64,000 nt of DNA, from assembly GCA_902595145.1 (NCBI GenBank), contig CACJOU010000006.1:18090-82089 (forward strand), given 5' to 3'. This stretch comes from an uncultured SAR116 cluster alpha proteobacterium (GTDB lineage Bacteria; Pseudomonadota; Alphaproteobacteria; Puniceispirillales; Marisalimonadaceae). The position numbers and the translations under genes are program-made. Positions 36,070 to 43,636 of this stretch are shown here, piece after piece; within the stretch, counting starts at the first letter, position 1; every line of letters begins with the position of its first letter. The notes under the pieces are model-generated. The model ran no database searches. It was given only the letters and a program-made list of their open reading frames with translations, and had not been told where the DNA came from.

Positions 36070-37374
36070 CTAATCTGAATGATATCCTTTTTCTCCGTGA
36101 GAACGCAAGTCTAAACCTTCAATTTCTTCTTGTTCGTCTACTCGTAATGAAACTACTAAAGAAGTAATTTTTAGAATTAAATATGTAAAAAAAGACGTCC
36201 ATATGACAGTAAGCACAACTGCTTTAAGCTGTATTATAAATTGTGATGTTCCCGTCTGTCCTTCAGCAAGACCTAAACCAGAAAATGTAGATGTTGCTAG
36301 AAATGCAACGAGTAATGTACCTAAGATACCACCTACACCGTGAACTGCAAAAACATCAAGGCTGTCATCTATTTGAAGTTTGCCTCTGATGTAATCAACA
36401 GCAAGGTAACATAATAAACCACCTAAGAAACCTAAAATTAAACCTCCAGGTACGCCAATGTAACCTGAAGCGGGTGTAACAGTAGCTAGTCCAGCTACCA
36501 TTCCAGTAACAATACCAATTAAAGATGGTTTACCAAATCTTTTCCATTCAATAAACATCCAAACTAATGAGGCAGTTGCAGCAGAAATATGTGTAACTAA
36601 CATAGCCATGCCAGCGCCTCCATTAGCCCCTAAAGCTGAACCAGCATTAAAACCAAACCATCCAATCCATAACATTGAGGCTCCAATCATAGTCAATATA
36701 GGGCTATGTGGTGGAGTGATAGACTTTGGAAAGCCTCTTCTCTTACCAAGTGTTAAAGCTGTAACTAGAGCAGCAGTACCAGCTGTAGCATGTACAACAA
36801 TACCTCCAGCAAAGTCCATTGTTCCCCAGGATGATAAAATACCACCTCCCCAAACCCAATGAGTTACAGGAGCATATACTATTAAAACCCAAAGACTTAA
36901 AAAAATTAGCATTGCTGAAAACTTAATTCTCTCCACAAAGGCTCCTATCATCAGAGCAGGGGTGATAATTGCAAAAGTCATTTGGAATGTAACAAAAAGA
37001 CTTTCAGGTATGCTTCCGGATGGTGTTTCTAATTCAATTGAATTCATAAACGCGTTTCCAAGACCACCAATCCATGCATTTCCTTCAGAAAACGCTAAAC
37101 TATAACCTACAACCACCCAAATAATAGATACTACACAGGCAAGGGAGAAGTGTTGCATTAATACTGATACAACATTTTTTGAATTTACAAGTCCTGCATA
37201 GAATAGAGCTAAACCTGGTAAAGTCATAAATAATACTAGAGCAGTTGAGGTCAAAATCCAGGCTGTATCACCATTATTAATTTCAGCAAAAGCTGGAAAA
37301 GAAATCGTAGTTAAGAGTAAAGTCGAAAATGCACTAAAAAACTTAATTTTATTTCTGGAAGTAAAAAAATCCAT
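36070..37374 (-). CDS. amtB: Ammonium transporter
   Basis: A 434-residue channel with an N-terminal signal-like segment and eleven membrane helices. The motifs are LFYAGLVNSKNVVSVLMQ near residue 58, THWVWGGGILSSWGTMDFAGGIVVHATAG near 170-198 with pore residues, FGFNAGSA near 239, and VHGVGGILGTLL near 344 with the second pore His. It imports ammonium for the GlnA/PII system encoded at 58951-60723. A GGGGGA ribosome site precedes the start. Confidence 0.96.
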   Translation of the reverse strand: MDFFTSRNKIKFFSAFSTLLLTTISFPAFAEINNGDTAWILTSTALVLFMTLPGLALFYAGLVNSKNVVSVLMQHFSLACVVSIIWVVVGYSLAFSEGNAWIGGLGNAFMNSIELETPSGSIPESLFVTFQMTFAIITPALMIGAFVERIKFSAMLIFLSLWVLIVYAPVTHWVWGGGILSSWGTMDFAGGIVVHATAGTAALVTALTLGKRRGFPKSITPPHSPILTMIGASMLWIGWFGFNAGSALGANGGAGMAMLVTHISAATASLVWMFIEWKRFGKPSLIGIVTGMVAGLATVTPASGYIGVPGGLILGFLGGLLCYLAVDYIRGKLQIDDSLDVFAVHGVGGILGTLLVAFLATSTFSGLGLAEGQTGTSQFIIQLKAVVLTVIWTSFFTYLILKITSLVVSLRVDEQEEIEGLDLRSHGEKGYHSD

Positions 37375-37580
37375 AACATCCCCCTATTCAATAAAAATTA
37401 ATTTAGTAATTTTTTTCTAAAACACAAAAAATGTATGAAAAATACTCAAATAAAATTAAATTTGCTTAAATTTTAAACAATTATCTTTTGTTGTAAGTAA
37501 CAAATTAATTATATTTCAGTTTATAATCAAATTTTTTGGGTGTATAAAATAATTACAATCAATTAATTTGAGAGTTTATT

Positions 37581-38306
37581 TTGATAGAAATTGTCCTAAA
37601 ACAATTAGCTCCGAAAGGATACCTTAGAGCTGCTATAAATTTAAGTAACTTTTTATTAGTTACTGGTAAAGAGAGTAATGGTGATCCGCAAGGAGTTTCT
37701 CCAGACATGGCAACAGCGCTTGCTAAAGAATTGAATGTAGATATTAAATTAATTACTTATAATAAACCTGGGGAACTTGCAGATGCAATTTCACAGGATG
37801 CCTGGGATATTGGAAATATAGCAAATGAACCAGCAAGAGCCAAATCAATTACATTTAGTGTACCATACACTTCTATTGAATCAACTTTCCTAATTAGGAA
37901 TGGACTTAATATTAAAACATTAAAAGATGTTGATAAAAAAGGAATTAAAATTGCCGTTGCCGAAAGAAGTGCATATGATCTTTGGTTAACGGAGAATATA
38001 AAAAATGCAGATTTAATAAGAGCAAAATCTATAGATGAATCTTTTGCAATTTTTCAAGAAAATAAATACGAAGTATTGGCTGGATTAAGACCTAAATTAG
38101 TTGAAGAAATAAAAAAAACTACTGACTGCTTTATATTAAATCAGCCATTTACTTACATAAATCAGTGTATTGGAAGCAAACCTGGAAATTTAGAAGCTGA
38201 AAATTTTATAAATAATTTTGTAAAAAAAAATATAGAAAATGGTTTTGTTAAAAACCTTTTATCTAAGTATAGTGTCTTAGGCAAATTATCCCTCCCTAAA
38301 AACTAG
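37581..38306 (+). CDS. Solute-binding-protein-like protein without signal peptide
   Basis: A 241-residue type 2 periplasmic-binding fold of the amino-acid/cyclohexadienyl dehydratase class: RAAINLSNFLLV near residue 16, GVSPDMATALAKEL, DIGNIANEPARAKSITFSVPY near residue 77, and KIAVAERSAYDLWL. No signal sequence precedes the domain, and no ABC permease or ATPase lies nearby. It may be a cytoplasmic binding protein or an enzyme of the dehydratase type. Start TTG with GAGAG upstream. It is divergent from amtB. Confidence 0.7.
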   Translation: MIEIVLKQLAPKGYLRAAINLSNFLLVTGKESNGDPQGVSPDMATALAKELNVDIKLITYNKPGELADAISQDAWDIGNIANEPARAKSITFSVPYTSIESTFLIRNGLNIKTLKDVDKKGIKIAVAERSAYDLWLTENIKNADLIRAKSIDESFAIFQENKYEVLAGLRPKLVEEIKKTTDCFILNQPFTYINQCIGSKPGNLEAENFINNFVKKNIENGFVKNLLSKYSVLGKLSLPKN

Positions 38307-38328
38307 AAGATTTATTATTGTAAAATTA

Positions 38329-39204
38329 ATGAAAAAAATAGTTCCAATGTTAGCTGTATTTTGTACTGTTTTTTTCTGGGGATCTTCATTTCCAGCAATG
38401 TCGTTTCTTTTAGAAACATCAAGTCCTTTCATCTTGGCAGCAGGAAGATTTTCTTTGGCAGCTTTGCTAGCTGTTATTTGGTGCATAAATAATTATAAAC
38501 AAAAGGTAGAATTAAACCACTTATTACGCTATTTTTTTGCAGGGTTTATTGGGATTTTTTTATATAATTTATTTCTTAACCATGGACAAGAGAGTGTTTC
38601 AGCTGGGGCAGGCAGCTTCATTGTAAATTGTAACCCATTATTTACAGCTTTAATTGGCTTTTTTATTTTGAAACAAAAGGTTTCATATCTACATTGGCTA
38701 GGAATAATTATTTGTATGTTTGGAGTTGCTTTAATATCTTTTGATCAAGAAGGTGGTTTAAATATAGGAAGTGGATCAAGTTTGATATTATTAGCTGCTA
38801 TCTTGACTGCAATATATTTTCATTTAGTAAAACCTTTAGTAGTGATATATGGCGCAATAACTTCTACTGCATATACAATAATTTTTGGAACCATACCCTT
38901 GTTATTTTGGTTCCCAGAAACTTATGATTTTATTTCCCAATCTTCTAATGAAATTAAATTAACATATTTATGGCTGGCATTGTTTCCTACTGCATTAGGT
39001 TACTTAACTTGGACCTATTCAGTTGGTTGTTATGGAGCCAATAAAGCTTCATTGTTTCTTTATTTAATTCCACCAATTTCTATTATTTTGAATTTTTTAT
39101 GGTATGAAAAAAATCCATCTTTAATTACTACATTTGGAGGTTTAGTTATATTATTAAGTGTTTTTTTTACTCTCCTATTACAGCAAAAAAGGAGAGAAAA
39201 TTAA
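38329..39204 (+). CDS. EamA/DMT-family permease
   Basis: A 291-residue inner-membrane protein with ten hydrophobic segments in two EamA repeats: FWGSSFPAMSFLLE near residue 18, GAGSFIVNCNPLFTALIGFF near residue 98, and in the second half YLTWTYSVGCYGANKASLFLYLIPP. The family exports or imports amino acids and other metabolites; the substrate is unknown. It follows the binding-protein-like gene by 22 bases and is probably co-transcribed with it. Confidence 0.85.
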   Translation: MKKIVPMLAVFCTVFFWGSSFPAMSFLLETSSPFILAAGRFSLAALLAVIWCINNYKQKVELNHLLRYFFAGFIGIFLYNLFLNHGQESVSAGAGSFIVNCNPLFTALIGFFILKQKVSYLHWLGIIICMFGVALISFDQEGGLNIGSGSSLILLAAILTAIYFHLVKPLVVIYGAITSTAYTIIFGTIPLLFWFPETYDFISQSSNEIKLTYLWLALFPTALGYLTWTYSVGCYGANKASLFLYLIPPISIILNFLWYEKNPSLITTFGGLVILLSVFFTLLLQQKRREN

Positions 39205-39263
39205 ACTTTAACTAAAAGTAGAGCTTACATATAAACTACTTAGGGCGACATAATTATTTTAGA

Positions 39264-39337
39264 TGGAGCGGGTAGCGAGAATCGAACTCGCGTCATTAGC
39301 TTGGAAGGCTAAGGTCTTACCACTACACAATACCCGC
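39264..39337 (-). tRNA. tRNA-Gly (anticodon TCC)
   Basis: On the - strand the sequence starts GCGGGTATTGTG and ends TACCCGCTCCA. The anticodon stem TTAGC/GCTAA holds loop CTTCCAA (anticodon complement at 39303-39305). CCA is encoded. It is 74 bases long. Confidence 0.96.
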
Positions 39338-39347
39338 TTTTTTTTAT

Positions 39348-39376
39348 TTTATAAGGGTTAATATTTCAAATGTAAA
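39348..39376 (-). promoter_or_regulatory. Promoter of tRNA-Gly
   Basis: Read on the - strand: a -35 TTTACA (39371-39376), a 17-base spacer and a -10 TATAAA (39348-39353), 10 bases before the tRNA. Confidence 0.6.
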
Positions 39377-39420
39377 TACTAACTTTATCAATTTTAAATT
39401 TGTTCTAAAATTCATTAAAT

Positions 39421-40452
39421 TTAATTATTCCAACCTAATAAATTTTGTTTAACTATTTCATTTAAAAATTTAATTGAATATTCGTTATCATTTAAACAAG
39501 GTACATATTGAAAAGTTTTTCCACCATTCTCCAAAAACAATTCTCTTGCCTCAACATTTAATTCTTCAAGTGTTTCTAAACAATCAGAGATAAAACCTGG
39601 AGCAATCAAGGCAATATTTTTAGACCCTTGTTTAGCTAATTTTATAATTGTTTCGTCAGTATATGGTTGAAGCCATGGTTCAGGGCCGAATCTAGATTGA
39701 AAAGTAACTAAAACTTTGTTTTGTGGCCATTTTAATTCTTCTTTAAGTAACCTGGCAGTTTTAATACAATGACAATGATACGGATCACCAGCCATGAAAT
39801 ATCTCTTAGGTATGCCATGGAAAGATATTACTAACTTGTCTATTTCATCTCTATCTTTTAAATGTTTTTTAACCGTGAAAGCTAAAGCTTTTATATAATT
39901 TTTATTATCAAACCAAGGGGGAACTGTTCGGATATCTGGTTGCCATCTTTGTTTTAAAAGCCATTTAAAAACTTCATCTTTAACAGTTGCGGTAGTACTA
40001 GCTGCATACTGAGGATAAAGTGGGACCAATAGAATTTTTGAACATCCATTTTTTGTCATTTTATTTAAAATTTTATTTATTCCTGGATTTCCATATCTCA
40101 TAGCATACTCTATGAAAATATTGGGGTTGTTTTTAAAAGAATTTTGTATTTTGTTTGTTTGTTTAATTGTAAATCCTCTTAAAGGTGATCCATGATTTTT
40201 TTCATCCCAAATTTTTTTGTAAGCTTTTCCAGATTTTGATGGCCTGAATGTAAGTATAGGTCCATTTAATATTAACCACCACAAAGGTCGAAAAAAATCT
40301 ACGACTCTTGTGTCCATAAGAAATTGTTTTAGATATCTTCTCATAGACCAATAGTCAGTGCCATCAGGAGTTCCTAGATTAACAAGTAATACACCAATCT
40401 TATTTTTATCAGGAAAAACTGGGTGATCATTAGGTTTTTTTATAATAGTCAA
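39421..40452 (-). CDS. hemH: Ferrochelatase
   Basis: Inserts iron into protoporphyrin IX. The 343-residue protein has IGVLLVNLGTPDGTDYWSMRRYL near residue 19, YAMRYGNPGI near residue 110, SFHGIPKRYFMAGDPYHCHC near residue 210 with the metal-ligand His, and TFQSRFGPEPWLQPYTDE near residue 250, followed by the C-terminal Glu motif LETLEELN. It lies 21 bases downstream of hemA, pairing the first and last committed steps of haem synthesis. Confidence 0.96.
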   Translation of the reverse strand: MTIIKKPNDHPVFPDKNKIGVLLVNLGTPDGTDYWSMRRYLKQFLMDTRVVDFFRPLWWLILNGPILTFRPSKSGKAYKKIWDEKNHGSPLRGFTIKQTNKIQNSFKNNPNIFIEYAMRYGNPGINKILNKMTKNGCSKILLVPLYPQYAASTTATVKDEVFKWLLKQRWQPDIRTVPPWFDNKNYIKALAFTVKKHLKDRDEIDKLVISFHGIPKRYFMAGDPYHCHCIKTARLLKEELKWPQNKVLVTFQSRFGPEPWLQPYTDETIIKLAKQGSKNIALIAPGFISDCLETLEELNVEARELFLENGGKTFQYVPCLNDNEYSIKFLNEIVKQNLLGWNN

Positions 40453-40473
40453 TTTAATATCTTTAAAAAATTA

Positions 40474-41694
40474 TTATGCAATTTTTGAGTAATTATCTTT
40501 TTCAGTTTTTTTGAAAGCATATTTAAGTGCAATAGTTAAATCAGAAATCATTTTTTCTGTATGTAAAGGTCCTGGTGTAACTCTTAATCTTTCTGTACCA
40601 ACAGGAACAGTTGGATAATTAATTGGCTGTATGTAATGTTTAAACTCATTTAACATGATATTGCTGATTTCTTTACATCTTAAAGGGTTATTTACCATTA
40701 TTGGAACTATATGACTTTTATTATCAATAAAATTTATATTTTCTTTCGCCAGATATTTTTTGAGTAAAATTGTATTTTTTTTTTGTAACTTTCTTTCTTT
40801 ATCAGATTTTTTTAGATAACAGATGGAAGTCCTTGCAGCCTTTAGAAGCGCAGGTGGTAATGCTGTTGTAAATATATATCCACTAGCATAACTTCGTATA
40901 GCATCGCAGATTATATTTGAGGATGTAATATACCCACCCATTGTTCCAAAGGCTTTTCCTAATGTTCCTTGAATTATATCAATAGAATTTTGTAATCCTA
41001 ATTCCTCAGTTACACCTGATCCTTTTTCCCCATACATACCAACAGCGTGAACTTCATCTAAATAAGTTAATGCATTATATTTTTTTGCTATCTTCGATAT
41101 TCCAGAGATATCACCAAAATCACCATCCATAGAATAAATAGATTCAAATATAATAACTTTAGGTTTTTTTTCTGGATATTTTTTAATTAAGGCTTCTAAG
41201 TGGTTTAAATCGTTATGTTTGAAAATTTCTTTTAAGGCTTTTGATTTTTTTATACCTGAAATTATTGATGCGTGATTTTTTTCGTCAGAAAAAACAACTG
41301 CGTCTCCTAATAAATTAAGAAGGGTACTTATTGTTGATTCATTTGCAACATAACCAGATGAAAATACTACAGCTTTTTCTTTCGAATGAAAATCAGCCAG
41401 CTCATTTTCTAATTCTACAATAGCATTGCTGTTTCCAGATATATTGCGTGTCCCACCTGAACCTGTTCCCATTCTTTTTACAGAATTTATCATTGAATTT
41501 ATAACAAGTTTATTTTGACTCATGCCTAAATAATCATTTGAACACCACACAATTATATCATTCTTTTTTTTGTCTGATATCCACAATGCATTGGGGTGCT
41601 TGCCAACTTTTCTTTCAATTTCATTGAAATACCTATATCTACCTTCGATTTTAAGTTTGTTTATGGATGATTTAAATATATCAGAATAGTTCAA
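40474..41694 (-). CDS. hemA: 5-aminolevulinate synthase
   Basis: Condenses glycine and succinyl-CoA to 5-aminolevulinate, the C4 route characteristic of alphaproteobacteria. The 406-residue PLP enzyme has WCSNDYLGMSQN near residue 49, GTGSGGTRNISGN near residue 76, YLDEVHAVGMYGEKGSG near residue 213, the PLP lysine in IQGTLGKAFGTMGGY near residue 243, and FTTALPPALLKA. It is upstream of hemH on the same strand. Confidence 0.97.
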   Translation of the reverse strand: MNYSDIFKSSINKLKIEGRYRYFNEIERKVGKHPNALWISDKKKNDIIVWCSNDYLGMSQNKLVINSMINSVKRMGTGSGGTRNISGNSNAIVELENELADFHSKEKAVVFSSGYVANESTISTLLNLLGDAVVFSDEKNHASIISGIKKSKALKEIFKHNDLNHLEALIKKYPEKKPKVIIFESIYSMDGDFGDISGISKIAKKYNALTYLDEVHAVGMYGEKGSGVTEELGLQNSIDIIQGTLGKAFGTMGGYITSSNIICDAIRSYASGYIFTTALPPALLKAARTSICYLKKSDKERKLQKKNTILLKKYLAKENINFIDNKSHIVPIMVNNPLRCKEISNIMLNEFKHYIQPINYPTVPVGTERLRVTPGPLHTEKMISDLTIALKYAFKKTEKDNYSKIA

Positions 41695-41810
41695 TTATTT
41701 ACCTATATGTTTATATTATTTAAATAATACTATATCTAAAATTTTCAACTTATTATTTATCAAATTTTAGTATAGATTTTCAGCAAAAAATTAAATTTTG
41801 ATTTTCGTAC

Positions 41811-41838
41811 TTGAACTTTTTTAAAGTTTTTATATAAC
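41811..41838 (+). promoter_or_regulatory. Promoter of dksA
   Basis: A -35 TTGAAC (41811-41816), a 16-base spacer and a -10 TATAAC (41833-41838). Transcription would start near 41845, after the GTG at 41840, so the start codon must lie further on. Confidence 0.5.
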
Positions 41839-41869
41839 AGTGATTATTAAAATTTTGGAAAGTATAAAA

Positions 41870-42364
41870 GTGAGTTCGTCAAAAAAAAAAATAGATATAA
41901 CAAACGAAAATTTTGAAAATGGTGCTGATCGAGGCGGTTTGCTGGGCAACAGAATAATTCTCCCAGAAGATTATATTCCGTCAGTTGATGAAGAGTTCAT
42001 GAATGAAAACCAGCTAGAGTATTTTAGACAAAAATTACTAAATTGGAAGTTAGAATTACTTGAAGAGGCAACTGATACTAAAGGGTCCTTATCTGCGGAA
42101 GGTTTGCAAAGGCCTGATATAGCTGATAGGGCTCAGGTAGAATCAGACGCATCTATTCAGTTGCGAACTAGAGACAGAGAAAGAAAACTTATTAGCAAAA
42201 TCGACGCTGCATTAAGAAGAATAGATTTAAAAACATATGGATATTGTGAAGAAACAGGTGAACCAATCGGTCTAGGTCGTTTGAAAGCAAGGCCAATTGC
42301 ATCCTTGAGTGTTGATGCACAAGAACGGCACGAAAAAATGGAAAAAATTCATAAAGACGAGTAA
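41870..42364 (+). CDS. dksA: DksA-type RNA polymerase-binding transcription factor
   Basis: DksA binds the RNA polymerase secondary channel and works with ppGpp. The 164-residue protein has the helical coiled-coil with QRPDIADRAQVESDASIQLR (acidic tip) and the globular domain YGYCEETGEPIGLGRLKARP. Only one cysteine of the usual zinc four remains (the others are Thr/Ala/Gln positions), as in other alphaproteobacterial DksA proteins. The GTG at 41870 has GGAAAG upstream and lies behind the promoter; the longer reading from 41840 does not fit. Confidence 0.9.
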   Translation: MSSSKKKIDITNENFENGADRGGLLGNRIILPEDYIPSVDEEFMNENQLEYFRQKLLNWKLELLEEATDTKGSLSAEGLQRPDIADRAQVESDASIQLRTRDRERKLISKIDAALRRIDLKTYGYCEETGEPIGLGRLKARPIASLSVDAQERHEKMEKIHKDE

Positions 42365-42396
42365 TATTCAGTATCTAAGCTAAATTATTATATTTA

Positions 42397-42411
42397 GAAC
42401 AAAATAAGAAC
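42397..42411. promoter_or_regulatory. LexA (SOS) box of recA
   Basis: GAAC-N7-GAAC, the alphaproteobacterial LexA operator, with half-sites at 42397-42400 and 42408-42411. It ends 5 bases before the recA -35 box. Confidence 0.85.
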
Positions 42412-42416
42412 ATTTG

Positions 42417-42445
42417 TTGACAAAAGAACAAAAGGTGAATATTAT
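42417..42445 (+). promoter_or_regulatory. Promoter of recA
   Basis: A consensus -35 TTGACA (42417-42422), an exact 17-base spacer and a -10 TATTAT (42440-42445). The adjoining SOS box would let LexA block polymerase. Confidence 0.85.
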
Positions 42446-42495
42446 CAATTATTAGTTGAAAGAATTGTAATCGTATGTCAGTAAGGAGATAGAGG

Positions 42496-43566
42496 ATGAG
42501 TGCTGAGGTTATTAAAATGTCAAATCAAGATAAAGATAGAAATATAGCTTTAGAGTCTGCCATTGGACAGATAGAGAAAGCTTTTGGTAAAGGCTCTGTT
42601 ATGAAGTTGGGTACATCTGGAGAAAATTTAGATGTACAAGCTATATCTACTGGTTCATTAGGTTTAGATATTGCACTTGGTATAGGTGGTTTACCTAAAG
42701 GGCGAATTGTAGAAATTTATGGACCAGAAAGTTCAGGTAAAACAACTCTAGCATTGCATGTTGTAGCTGAAGCTCAAAAAACAGGAGGGACTTGTGCGTT
42801 TATAGACGCAGAGCATGCCCTTGATCCAGTATATGCAAAAAAATTAGGAGTGAATATTGATGATTTGTTAATTTCTCAACCTGATGCTGGAGAACAAGCA
42901 TTAGAAATAGCTGACACTTTAGTTAGATCAGGGGCTATATCTGTTTTAGTAGTTGATTCTGTGGCGGCTCTAGTACCAAGAGCTGAACTTGAAGGTGACA
43001 TGGGTGATAGTCATATGGGGCTGCAGGCTAGATTAATGAGCCAAGCGTTAAGGAAATTAACATCATCGATATCTAAGTCTAATTGTTTAGTTATATTCAT
43101 TAATCAGATCAGACAAAAAATTGGCATTATGTTTGGTAACCCAGAGACAACATCAGGTGGAAACGCTCTTAAGTTTTATGCTTCTGTAAGGTTAGACATT
43201 AGAAGAATAGGAGCAATAAAAGATAAAGATGATATTATAGGTAACCAAACTAGAGTTAAAGTTGTAAAAAATAAAGTTGCTCCTCCATTTAGAACTGTTG
43301 AATTTGATATTATGTATGGTGAAGGTATTTCTAAAAATGGTGAGATAGTTGATTTGGGTGTGTCTGCAGACATAATTGAAAAATCAGGATCATGGTTTTC
43401 GTATAAAGATCAAAGGATAGGTCAAGGTAGAGAAAACGTAAAAAATTTTCTAAATGAAAATTCTGAAATAGCTTCAGAATTAGAGGATAAAATTAAAGGA
43501 AATACAGTTCTAGTTGAAGAAATTCTAATGAATCCAGACCAACAAATTCCTGAAGAAGAAAAATGA
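42496..43566 (+). CDS. recA: Recombinase A
   Basis: The strand-exchange ATPase of homologous recombination and the LexA co-protease. The 356-residue protein has [18 protein letters not shown] near residue 20, Walker [14 protein letters not shown] near residue 76, Walker [11 protein letters not shown], loop L1/L2 features ([23 protein letters not shown] split around residue 165; [19 protein letters not shown] near 205), and the acidic C-terminus. AAGGAG precedes the ATG. SOS control is shown by the LexA box at 42397. Confidence 0.98.
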   Translation: MSAEVIKMSNQDKDRNIALESAIGQIEKAFGKGSVMKLGTSGENLDVQAISTGSLGLDIALGIGGLPKGRIVEIYGPESSGKTTLALHVVAEAQKTGGTCAFIDAEHALDPVYAKKLGVNIDDLLISQPDAGEQALEIADTLVRSGAISVLVVDSVAALVPRAELEGDMGDSHMGLQARLMSQALRKLTSSISKSNCLVIFINQIRQKIGIMFGNPETTSGGNALKFYASVRLDIRRIGAIKDKDDIIGNQTRVKVVKNKVAPPFRTVEFDIMYGEGISKNGEIVDLGVSADIIEKSGSWFSYKDQRIGQGRENVKNFLNENSEIASELEDKIKGNTVLVEEILMNPDQQIPEEEK

Positions 43567-43636
43567 TTTTATTGTAGTTTTGTATTATGTTAAATAGATG
43601 TTATCAAGAGATGAAGATAATTAGCTAGTTTAACGT

